Source: Tatumella sp. JGM91
GTDB lineage: Bacteria > Pseudomonadota > Gammaproteobacteria > Enterobacterales > Enterobacteriaceae
DNA length: 64,000 bases
Direction of reading: 5' to 3'
Assembly (NCBI RefSeq): GCF_018257575.1
Contig: NZ_JAERJP010000009.1
Location: 62,001 to 126,000 of the forward strand
Part shown: piece after piece, positions 56,632 through 64,000 of the stretch
Layout of the letters: the number at the start of each line of letters is the position of its first letter
How positions within the stretch are numbered: the first letter of the stretch is position 1
The notes under the pieces: model-generated
The model's database searches: none
The model's input: only the letters and a program-made list of their open reading frames with translations
What the model was told of the DNA's origin: nothing
Position numbers and translations under genes: made by a program

Positions 56632-56758
56632 ATTAAAAATAAATGAATAATCAGTGTCTCTGGCTGTGATGATAACGTCAACTGCCGGATAGACTTTTTT
56701 ACCGCAGCGCAGACCGCTATTATGCCATATCTGTAGCACGGAACGTGAAACCGCAGGC

Positions 56759-57265
56759 TTACTGCGGATATTCGCCCCTGAGCAGTTCACCGCCACACCC
56801 GGTACAGCGATAACGGGTTTCACCGCGCAGCACACGGTTATGCCGGCGGACTGTCAGCAGATGCTGACGGCACTGGCAGTGGTAAGCAAAGGTCTTTTGC
56901 AGCGAGTCGGTACTGAAACGGTGCGTCCGGCGGGCACTGACCCCCAGCACGGTTTCCATCATCCATTTCCATTCTTTACCGTGAGGCGCTACTTTTCCGA
57001 ACTGTTTCCAGACCAGCAGATGAGCCAGCTCATGGGGTACCACTTCATCAATAAACGGTTGTTTATTTTCCAGCAGCAATACCGGGTTAAGGCGTATTTC
57101 CCACTGCTGTAACCAGGCGCTGCCGGCGGTAGTTCCCCGTTGCTGGTAGAGAATTGTCGGTTCGGCAAAAGTCTGTTTCAGGTGGCTGCCGGCACGCTGT
57201 AAATGCAGTCGCAGCGAATGCATAACGGCCTGCTGCAGGGCAATAGGGAGGCGGGGTGTTTTCAT
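56759..57265 (-). CDS. sprT: SprT-like zinc metallo-domain protein
   Basis: A 168-residue SprT protein. The metal motif HELAH is in [18 protein letters not shown]; a carboxyl zinc ribbon has two C-x2-C type pairs ([10 protein letters not shown] and [11 protein letters not shown]). It resembles the protease domain of eukaryotic SPRTN; bacterial function is not firmly established. In E. coli endA follows it; here only 168 bases of non-coding sequence do. Confidence 0.92.
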   Translation of the reverse strand: MKTPRLPIALQQAVMHSLRLHLQRAGSHLKQTFAEPTILYQQRGTTAGSAWLQQWEIRLNPVLLLENKQPFIDEVVPHELAHLLVWKQFGKVAPHGKEWKWMMETVLGVSARRTHRFSTDSLQKTFAYHCQCRQHLLTVRRHNRVLRGETRYRCTGCGGELLRGEYPQ

Positions 57266-57315
57266 AGGTGCAGCATAAAGGCCGCGACAGAAGATTACAA
57301 TTATTCCGCGGACGG

Positions 57316-57347
57316 ATAAAAAAACAGGCGACGTTACCGTCGCCTGC
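57316..57347 (-). terminator. Rho-independent terminator of galP
   Basis: Reading on the minus strand, CAGGCGACG gtaa CGTCGCCTG is followed by a run of T bases (A at 57319-57325 on the plus strand). It lies 18 bases after the galP stop. Confidence 0.93.
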
Positions 57348-57364
57348 CATAACTGATCGAAAAA

Positions 57365-58762
57365 TCAGTTTCTCTCACCAATATTACGTAATTTTTTACC
57401 CTGCATCAGGTTACGTTCAATATGTTCCAGAGACACGTTTTTGGTTTCCGGAATCAGCACCAGCGTCAGGATAATAAACAACACATTCAGCGCAGCATAG
57501 AGTCCGAAGGTAGCCGCGTTCCCCAGGGTACCAAGCAGTGTCAGGAAGGTAGCACCGACAATCATATTGGCAATCCAGTTAGTGGCAGTCGAGACGGTGA
57601 TCCCGAAATCGCGGCCTTTCAGCGGCTGAATTTCCGAACACAATACCCAAATCAGCGGACCGGCACTCATTGCAAAACCGATAATAAACATTAACAGCAT
57701 CGCAATAGCAAAGTACTGCGCACCCTCTGTGTGTATTCCGGCATGCAGCATTGCGCCGAGAGTCCCCATACCGACGGCCATAACAATAAAGCCAAGGATC
57801 AGCGTGGGTTTACGTCCCCAGCGGTCAACCAGACCGATAGCGATAAAGGTTGCCAGCACGTTAATACCACCGACAATAACAGTCCCCCACATTTGCTGAC
57901 TGGTATTAGTAAAGCCGGCAATTTCAAAAATCTTCGGCGCGTAATACATAATCACGTTCATCCCGGTAAACTGCTGCATAACCTGCAACAGAACACCCAG
58001 GTAAACCGCACGGCGGAAGTTGGGGTTAGAGGTGAAGAGTGCCCAGCCGGTCTGTTTAACTTTCAGGCTTTCACGAATTTCGTCCAGTTCGCGTTTCGCC
58101 TGCTCGCTGGTATCACGCAGACGATCAAGCACCCGCTGTGCATCTTTAAAATTACCTTTCGCCGCCAGCCAGCGCGGGCTGTTTGGCAGGAAGAAAACGC
58201 CCACCAGTAACAGCAGTGCAGGGATAGTGATAACGCCGAGCATCCAGCGCCATGAGCCGCTGTAGCTGAAAGCCGTATCCGACAGATAAGCCCCGACAAT
58301 ACCGATGGTGATCATCAGCTGGTACAGAGAAATCATACTGCCACGGATTTTTTCCGGGGCAATTTCGGACAGATACAGCGGGGCGGTATAAGATGCAATA
58401 CCCACCGCCAGACCCAGTAATACCCTGGCCGCGATAAGGACTTCCGGATCAGTTGCCAGCGCTGAACAGAGTGAACCGGCAACAAACAAAATGGCACCCG
58501 CCATCAGGCTTTTTTTCCGGCCCAGCTGAGACGACATCCAGCCGCTGCCAATGGCACCGATAGCGGCACCAAACATCATTGAACTGACAATCCATTCCTG
58601 CTGGTGGGCAGTCACATTAAAATCTTTTGCGATGAAAGGCAGGGCCCCGGCAATCACACCGATATCCAGACCAAACAGTAAACCCGCAAGTGCAGCAAGA
58701 AAGCAGACAAACAACGTCATCATTTTGTTTGAGGTTCTGCTTTTGTGAGTGTTGCCAGGCAT
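57365..58762 (-). CDS. galP: Galactose:proton symporter
   Basis: A 465-residue MFS sugar porter, nearly block for block E. coli GalP (464): [71 protein letters not shown] and LVPETK-type [18 protein letters not shown]. It imports galactose and glucose with protons. Two Gal operators and a CRP site lie upstream. Confidence 0.96.
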   Translation of the reverse strand: MPGNTHKSRTSNKMMTLFVCFLAALAGLLFGLDIGVIAGALPFIAKDFNVTAHQQEWIVSSMMFGAAIGAIGSGWMSSQLGRKKSLMAGAILFVAGSLCSALATDPEVLIAARVLLGLAVGIASYTAPLYLSEIAPEKIRGSMISLYQLMITIGIVGAYLSDTAFSYSGSWRWMLGVITIPALLLLVGVFFLPNSPRWLAAKGNFKDAQRVLDRLRDTSEQAKRELDEIRESLKVKQTGWALFTSNPNFRRAVYLGVLLQVMQQFTGMNVIMYYAPKIFEIAGFTNTSQQMWGTVIVGGINVLATFIAIGLVDRWGRKPTLILGFIVMAVGMGTLGAMLHAGIHTEGAQYFAIAMLLMFIIGFAMSAGPLIWVLCSEIQPLKGRDFGITVSTATNWIANMIVGATFLTLLGTLGNAATFGLYAALNVLFIILTLVLIPETKNVSLEHIERNLMQGKKLRNIGERN

Positions 58763-58824
58763 TTTAGCCTCCGCTGTTAACTATCATTCTTGTTGTAATG
58801 TTAAGAAATTCCTTCGGAATTATC

Positions 58825-58840
58825 AGTGAGCCAGATCACA
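58825..58840 (-). promoter_or_regulatory. CRP site upstream of galP
   Basis: AGTGA-GCCAGA-TCACA matches TGTGA-N6-TCACA with one mismatch. It lies about 63-78 bases before the galP start and only four bases from a Gal operator. Confidence 0.75.
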
Positions 58841-58843
58841 ATG

Positions 58844-58859
58844 ATGTAATCGGTTACAT
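58844..58859 (-). promoter_or_regulatory. Gal operator (proximal)
   Basis: ATGTAATCGGTTACAT is a perfect palindrome at its arms and fits the GalR/GalS consensus GTGKAANCGNTTNCAC except at the outer bases. Confidence 0.8.
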
Positions 58860-59046
58860 ATGATAACCCCCTGAAAGAGATATTTAATTCGAGAATTATC
58901 GTTTCAGGGCCTGACAGGAAAGAATATTTTCCTGACAGTCAGAATAAAGATTATAGCTCCGCATTGATAGCGCAAAGCAACCCATTTTTAACGATTGAAT
59001 TGATTTGTTATACCCTGAAAAGTCTGAGAATTCTTTACTCATTGCT

Positions 59047-59062
59047 ATGTAATCGTTACCAC
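59047..59062 (-). promoter_or_regulatory. Gal operator (distal)
   Basis: ATGTAATCGTTACCAC (reverse GTGGTAACGATTACAT) fits the GalR consensus at most positions. Its centre is 203 bases from the proximal operator, so repression by looping is possible. Confidence 0.65.
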
Positions 59063-59171
59063 AGGTTCTGGTTCACATTTTTTGTGAAATTTTATTAAGA
59101 AAATGCATGGATAAAAGATCAGCAACCGGCAAGGGTATCATTTTACGAAAGGCAACGGGGGCAGAGGAAAA

Positions 59172-59193
59172 CAGGGCAGAAGACTCTGCCCTG
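59172..59193 (-). terminator. Terminator of metK
   Basis: CAGGGCAGA agac TCTGCCCTG, nine-bp perfect stem, ten bases after the metK stop and followed on the minus strand by TTTT. Confidence 0.85.
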
Positions 59194-59202
59194 AAAAGAG
59201 TA

Positions 59203-60354
59203 TTACAGACCGGCAGCGTCGCGTAAGGCGGCAGCTTTGTCGGTTTTTTCCCACGGGAAGTGCTCACGGCCAAAGTGACCATAGGCAGCAGTTTCACGGT
59301 AGATTGGGTGTAACAGGTCCAGCATCTGAATCAGACCATATGGACGCAGGTCGAAGAACTCACGTACCAGCAGGGTCAGAGTTTCGGTTGGTACTTTTCC
59401 GGTACCAAAGGTTTCGACCATGATTGATGTTGGTTCAGCCACACCGATGGCATAAGACACCTGGATTTCACAGCGATCCGCCAGGCCAGCCGCAACGATA
59501 TTTTTCGCGACATAGCGCGCAGCGTAGGCTGCAGAACGGTCAACTTTTGACGGGTCTTTACCAGAGAATGCACCGCCACCGTGACGAGCCATACCGCCGT
59601 AGGTATCGACGATAATTTTACGGCCGGTTAAGCCACAGTCGCCCATTGGTCCGCCGATTACAAAACGGCCGGTCGGGTTAATAAAGTATTTGGTCGAACT
59701 GTTCAGCCATTCTTCCGGCAGTACAGGTTTGATGATCGTTTCCATCACCGCTTCCTGCAGTTCTTTCTGGCCAATCTCTTCCGCATGCTGAGTTGACAGC
59801 ACCACAGCATCGATACCGACGATTTTACCGTCGTCATACTGGAAGGTGACCTGGCTTTTTGCATCAGGGCGCAACCATGGCAGAGAGCCGTCTTTACGGA
59901 CTTCAGCCTGACGCTGTACCAGACGGTGTGCATAAGTCACCGGGGCTGGCATCAGAACATCGGTTTCGTTGGTTGCATAACCAAACATCAGTCCCTGATC
60001 TCCGGCACCCTGCTCCAGAGGATCTTTACGGTCCACACCCTGATTAATATCCGGCGATTGTTTACCGATAGCGCTGAGTACTGCGCAGGAATTCGCGTCG
60101 AAGCCCATATCGGAGTGGATATAGCCGATATCACGTACGGTCTGACGGGTAATGTCTTCAATGTCTACCCATGCGCTGGTGGTGACTTCACCGCCAACCA
60201 GAACCATGCCGGTTTTTACGTAGGTTTCACAGGCGACGCGTGCTTTCGGATCCTGTTCGAGGATGGCGTCCAGGACTGCATCAGAGATCTGATCAGCAAT
60301 TTTATCGGGATGCCCTTCTGATACGGACTCAGATGTAAATAGGTGTTTAGCCAT
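59203..60354 (-). CDS. metK: S-adenosylmethionine synthase
   Basis: A 383-residue enzyme that makes SAM from methionine and ATP. The start [24 protein letters not shown], the hexapeptide-type [12 protein letters not shown] and the [23 protein letters not shown] loop are all present. It supplies SAM for polyamine and methylation reactions; the metK-speA neighbourhood is as in E. coli. Confidence 0.98.
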   Translation of the reverse strand: MAKHLFTSESVSEGHPDKIADQISDAVLDAILEQDPKARVACETYVKTGMVLVGGEVTTSAWVDIEDITRQTVRDIGYIHSDMGFDANSCAVLSAIGKQSPDINQGVDRKDPLEQGAGDQGLMFGYATNETDVLMPAPVTYAHRLVQRQAEVRKDGSLPWLRPDAKSQVTFQYDDGKIVGIDAVVLSTQHAEEIGQKELQEAVMETIIKPVLPEEWLNSSTKYFINPTGRFVIGGPMGDCGLTGRKIIVDTYGGMARHGGGAFSGKDPSKVDRSAAYAARYVAKNIVAAGLADRCEIQVSYAIGVAEPTSIMVETFGTGKVPTETLTLLVREFFDLRPYGLIQMLDLLHPIYRETAAYGHFGREHFPWEKTDKAAALRDAAGL

Positions 60355-61120
60355 TTGTTCCTTACCTTACTCTCTGGTTTCAATTCAATCGGCCTGGCGA
60401 ACATCAGTCATGCTCACTTTCGCTTCTTCAGACAACGCCGTGAGCGGTACAAGGTGTGCTTTACGGCACAGACTGGAAAGACACTGCCTGGTTATTAATC
60501 ATTTAGATGGACAACCATCCGGACGTCCATTTTAGGGCAGTCACCGGCCTGAATTCCAGCCTTTTTTATGATTAAGGGATTGCTAAATGTAAATTAGTGG
60601 AACACTGTACTGGTTTCAGCCAGTAATTCTTTGCTTTTTCAGGCAATGGGCGTTATAAACAGCCGCTGCTGCCATACAGGACAGCAGGTTGCGGGGCGCG
60701 CAGCAGATGCGTGGTCCTGAGGTCAGGCCATGGCGGTCTGATTTCCATTCTCTGAACGTTTTCCGTATGCCGGTGGCATAAGCGGAGGTGATGAAACTGA
60801 TGAACCAGGCTTGCTTATTTTCCGGGGGTTCTTTGCCCTGTGGCGATGCACCCGGCTGCCTCTCTGTGATTCCTGTTGTCTCCTTATATGCTGTCCTGCA
60901 AACTTTTCCCCGACGACGTTACCCCGGCTGCGGTAATTTTTCCGACACCTGTGCGGGTTAAATTATCGGCTACCGGTCCGGTATGACTTCGCCGTACCAG
61001 CTGCGGGTTGTACCCTCAGACTGTTCCGTCCCCGGTTTTACCCTGAAGCTGCCCCGGTTACCGGTGTACTATGCTATACCTGGTGAATGAAGCAGGCTTT
61101 CGGTCAGGAGAAATTTCTCC
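60355..61120. other. Intergenic region between metK and speA
   Basis: About 770 bases between divergent metK and speA. In E. coli small genes yqgB-D lie here; I could not find them. Besides the MetJ-like array I see no gene, only scattered C-rich stretches. Promoters of both flanking genes must be within it. Confidence 0.5.
60505..60530 (-). promoter_or_regulatory. MetJ-box candidates upstream of metK
   Basis: Three 8-base units in a row (AGATGGAC, AACCATCC, GGACGTCC) resemble the MetJ consensus AGACGTCT at 4, 4 and 6 of 8 positions. metK is a MetJ target in E. coli. The match is imperfect. Confidence 0.4.
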
Positions 61121-61177
61121 ATGAGAGAAAACAGCTGTTTCACATTTCAATCTACGATAGAGGTTCGCGATGTCTGA
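61121..61177 (+). CDS. Short upstream ORF overlapping the speA start
   Basis: ATG 61121 with AGGAG ten bases before it opens an 18-codon frame ([18 protein letters not shown]) whose TGA lies inside the speA start region (61175-61177). Reinitiation or coupling with speA at 61170 is possible. A second frame from 61087 (32 codons) also overlaps. Neither is known to me as a protein. Confidence 0.3.
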   Translation: MRENSCFTFQSTIEVRDV

Positions 61178-63146
61178 CGACATGAAGACTATTACGGGTT
61201 CGTCAGCAGGCGAACATGGGGTTCTGCGTTCTATGCAGGAAGTGGCAATCAATGACCAGCAAGCCAGCCGGATGTTGAAAACCTATAACATCGCCTGGTG
61301 GGGGAACAACTATTATGACGTCAATGAACTGGGTCATATCAGTGTCTGCCCCGATCCGGATAAACCAGACGTCCGGGTTGACCTGGCAAAACTGGTAAAA
61401 GAGCGCGAAGCTCAGGGACAGCGCCTGCCGGCACTGTTTTGCTTTCCGCAAATCCTGCAGCACCGTCTGCGTTCCATCAACGCCGCGTTTAAACGGGCGC
61501 GTGAGTCTTTTGGCTATCGCGGAGATTACTTCCTGGTTTATCCGATCAAGGTTAACCAGCATAAACGCGTCATTGAATCACTGATTAACTCCGGCGAACC
61601 GCTGGGACTGGAAGCAGGTTCAAAAGCTGAACTGATGGCAGTACTGGCCCATGCCGGACAAACTCGCTCGGTTATTGTCTGTAACGGCTATAAAGACCGT
61701 GAGTACATTCGTCTGGCGCTGATTGGCGAAAAGCTGGGACATAAAGTCTACCTGGTGATCGAGAAAATGACCGAGGTACGGCTGGTGCTGGAAGAAGCCG
61801 AACGTCTGAACGTCACCCCGCGGCTCGGTATCCGCGCGCGGCTTGCTTCTCAGGGCTCAGGTAAGTGGCAGTCAAGCGGGGGGGAAAAATCGAAATTTGG
61901 TCTGTCAGCCACCCAGGTACTGCAACTGGTTGAGATCATGCGTAATACCGGCCGTCTGGACAGTCTGCAGTTGCTGCATTTCCACCTCGGTTCACAGATG
62001 GCGAACATCCGTGATATTTCTACCGGAGTGCGCGAGTCAGCACGTTTTTATGTAGAGCTGGCAAAACTAGGTGTCAATATCAAATGCTTTGATGTCGGCG
62101 GCGGTCTGGGTGTTGACTATGAAGGTACCCGCTCCCAGTCTGACTGCTCGGTAAACTATGGCCTGAATGAGTACGCCAATAATGTTATCTGGGCGATTGG
62201 CGGGGCCTGTGACGAACACGGTCTGGAACATCCGACGGTGATCACCGAATCCGGACGGGCGGTCACGGCGCACCACACGGTGCTGGTATCGAATATTATC
62301 GGGGTAGAGCGTAACGAATTCACCACCCCGCAGGCACCGGCAGAAGATGCACCACGGCCGATTCTCAGTCTCTGGGACACCTGGCAGGAAATGCATGAGC
62401 CGGATGTCCGTCGTTCGCTGCGTGAATGGCTGCATGACAGCCAGATGGATCTGTCGGATATCCATACGGGGTATTCTGCGGGCACCTATGATCTGACGCA
62501 GCGTGCCTGGGCGGAACAGCTGTATCTCAGCATCTGTCATTATACCCGTCAGCACCTTGACCCGAGTAACCGCGCGCACCGGCCGATTATTGACGAACTG
62601 CAGGAGCGGATGGCGGATAAAATCTATGTCAACTTCTCACTGTTCCAGTCCATGCCGGATGCCTGGGGGATCGACCAGTTATTCCCGGTATTGCCTCTGG
62701 AAGGGCTGAATAAATCGCCGGAGCGTCGTGCTGTGCTGCTGGATATTACCTGTGACTCTGACGGTACGATTGACCACTATGTGGACGGTGATGGGATTGC
62801 CACCACAATGCCGATGCCGGAATACGATGTGGAAAATCCGCCGATGCTGGGCTTCTTTATGGTCGGTGCATACCAGGAAATTCTGGGCAATATGCATAAT
62901 CTGTTTGGTGATACAGAAGCGGTAAATGTGTATGCCTATGATGATGGTTCGGTGGATGTGGAACTGTCGGATGAGGGCGACACGGTGGCCGACATGCTGG
63001 AATATGTGCAGCTTGATCCGCGCGAACTGCTTGAATTATTCCATAAACAGGTCAGTGCCAGCGTGATTGAGGAACAACTGCGGGATCAGTTCCTGTCTGA
63101 ATTTGAAAGTGGTTTATACGGTTATACCTATCTGGAAGATGAGTGA
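61170..63146 (+). CDS. speA: Biosynthetic arginine decarboxylase
   Basis: A 658-residue PLP enzyme (same length as E. coli SpeA) that turns arginine into agmatine. The PLP lysine is K127 in [41 protein letters not shown] and [13 protein letters not shown] are family motifs, and [17 protein letters not shown] holds the substrate-site cysteine and aspartate. It precedes speB; together they give putrescine by the agmatine route. Confidence 0.98.
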   Translation: MSDDMKTITGSSAGEHGVLRSMQEVAINDQQASRMLKTYNIAWWGNNYYDVNELGHISVCPDPDKPDVRVDLAKLVKEREAQGQRLPALFCFPQILQHRLRSINAAFKRARESFGYRGDYFLVYPIKVNQHKRVIESLINSGEPLGLEAGSKAELMAVLAHAGQTRSVIVCNGYKDREYIRLALIGEKLGHKVYLVIEKMTEVRLVLEEAERLNVTPRLGIRARLASQGSGKWQSSGGEKSKFGLSATQVLQLVEIMRNTGRLDSLQLLHFHLGSQMANIRDISTGVRESARFYVELAKLGVNIKCFDVGGGLGVDYEGTRSQSDCSVNYGLNEYANNVIWAIGGACDEHGLEHPTVITESGRAVTAHHTVLVSNIIGVERNEFTTPQAPAEDAPRPILSLWDTWQEMHEPDVRRSLREWLHDSQMDLSDIHTGYSAGTYDLTQRAWAEQLYLSICHYTRQHLDPSNRAHRPIIDELQERMADKIYVNFSLFQSMPDAWGIDQLFPVLPLEGLNKSPERRAVLLDITCDSDGTIDHYVDGDGIATTMPMPEYDVENPPMLGFFMVGAYQEILGNMHNLFGDTEAVNVYAYDDGSVDVELSDEGDTVADMLEYVQLDPRELLELFHKQVSASVIEEQLRDQFLSEFESGLYGYTYLEDE

Positions 63147-63229
63147 TAACCGCCGGCTGCCGCGACAAAGCATAATGCGCACCAATAATGTTTGCAGTTG
63201 CTGCAGCGGGGTACCATAATCTGTTATCC

Positions 63230-63270
63230 CCCTTGTGCGTCGGGTTTAACGACACACAAGGGTTTTTTTT
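63230..63270 (+). terminator. Terminator between speA and speB
   Basis: CCCTTGTGCGTCG and an almost perfect complement (one mismatch) followed by eight T bases. It indicates that speB has its own promoter or relies on readthrough. Confidence 0.92.
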
Positions 63271-63340
63271 CGCCATCATCAAGCCGGGTAACAGAATTTC
63301 TGCTGCCTGAACCGGTAAACGGGAATATAGAGGAAGAGAT

Positions 63341-64000
63341 ATGTACCACACCCTGGGTAATGAATATGACAACTCGCTGGTGTCTAATGCCTTTGGTTTT
63401 ATGCGGTTTCCGCTTAACTTCCAGCCGTATAACAGTGATGCTGACTGGGTGATCACCGGTGTACCTTTTGATGCGGCCACCTCTGGCCGTCCCGGCAGCC
63501 GTTTAGGCCCGGGGGCAATCCGGCAGATATCGACTAACCTCGCATGGGAAGGCTGTCGCTGGCCATGGGATTTCGATTTACGTCAGCGCCTGAATGTCAT
63601 TGATTGTGGTGACCTGGTGTATGCATTCGGTGACTCTCAGGATATGTCCAGTAAACTGCAGGCTCATGCGGAAAAACTGCTGGCCAGCGGCAAGCGTATG
63701 CTGACTTTTGGCGGTGACCACTATATTTCACTGCCCCTGTTACGCGCCCACGCTAAACACTTCGGTAAAATGGCACTGGTGCACTTTGATGCGCATACGG
63801 ATACTTACTCCAACGGGCCGACCTTTGACCATGGCACCATGTTCTGGCATGCGCCAAATGAAGGGCTGATCGATCCGCAACACTCGGTTCAGATCGGTAT
63901 CCGTACCGAGTATGACAAACAGCTGGGCTTTAATGTGCTGGATGCGGCGCGGGTCAATGACCAGCCGGTCGATGCGATTGTGGCCGAAATTAAAAAAACG
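63341..64000 (+). CDS. speB: Agmatinase (amino-terminal part, runs off the window)
   Basis: The first 220 residues of a ureohydrolase that splits agmatine into putrescine and urea. Manganese ligands are visible: H127 in FGGDHYIS and D150, H152, D154 in [12 protein letters not shown]. It follows E. coli SpeB along its length (E. coli 306 residues), so about 85 residues lie outside the window. AGGAAGAG before ATG 63341 sets the start. Confidence 0.96.
   Translation, partial: MYHTLGNEYDNSLVSNAFGFMRFPLNFQPYNSDADWVITGVPFDAATSGRPGSRLGPGAIRQISTNLAWEGCRWPWDFDLRQRLNVIDCGDLVYAFGDSQDMSSKLQAHAEKLLASGKRMLTFGGDHYISLPLLRAHAKHFGKMALVHFDAHTDTYSNGPTFDHGTMFWHAPNEGLIDPQHSVQIGIRTEYDKQLGFNVLDAARVNDQPVDAIVAEIKKT

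Noticed and set aside
60661-60700. Possible tRNA or riboswitch in the metK-speA gap
   Set aside because: I could not fold a cloverleaf or find a SAM-riboswitch core; inverted repeats here are short and unconnected.

Overview
The window is chromosomal DNA from an enteric gammaproteobacterium, most likely an Erwiniaceae-type genome (Pantoea/Erwinia/Tatumella-like). The basis is the right third, where gene order follows the E. coli speB-speA-metK-galP-sprT-rsmE-gshB-yqgE-ruvX-yggR/yggS-yggT-rdgB-hemW-yggN-yggL-trmB-mutY-yggX-mltC-speC block, with several genes absent (yggU, yggM, ansB, endA, nupG, yqgB-D). Genus is not assigned. I saw no rRNA, tRNA, CRISPR array or insertion sequence.

Layout. 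0.2-6.1 kb: a decayed umuD, a LysR regulator divergent from an SRPBCC protein, a YbjJ-like MFS transporter, and a CirA-like TonB-dependent receptor behind a good Fur box. 6.6-16.9 kb: an A+T-rich accessory locus, apparently for a surface glycan. It holds a cupin, a sugar-phosphate-type nucleotidyltransferase, a large glycosyltransferase-like protein, an unknown protein, a WavE-family protein, a GDPD-like phosphodiesterase, a HAD phosphatase and a second, degenerate nucleotidyltransferase. A GDSL-esterase autotransporter, an acyltransferase broken within a run of nine T, and a small PapI-like regulator follow. 17-24 kb: a sugar-acid module with two MFS (ACS-family) transporters, two paralogous IdnR-like LacI regulators, a LuxR-type regulator and IdnO (gluconate 5-dehydrogenase).

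24-36.6 kb: anaerobic nitrate/nitrite respiration, narK-narGHJI and nirBD plus a CysG derivative that has lost about 80 residues of its dehydrogenase/chelatase part. nirB has a perfect FNR box at the class II position. 36.9-41.5 kb: a periplasmic LEA-like repeat protein, qorB/ytfH, a Fur-controlled siderophore-interacting protein (YqjH) with a PadR regulator (YqjI-like), and AcuI. 42-64 kb: the conserved enteric block: polyamine synthesis (speC, speA, start of speB), S-adenosylmethionine (metK), glutathione (gshB), DNA/RNA maintenance (mutY, rdgB, ruvX, trmB, rsmE), galactose uptake (galP with paired Gal operators and a CRP site), and a secreted chagasin-like protease inhibitor.

The most unusual parts are the 6.6-16.9 kb glycan locus with its homopolymer-interrupted acyltransferase, the shortened CysG, the upstream ORFs before speC and speA, and the heptad repeat upstream of narK. 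All functional statements come from reading the sequence and recalling protein families; no database search was run.
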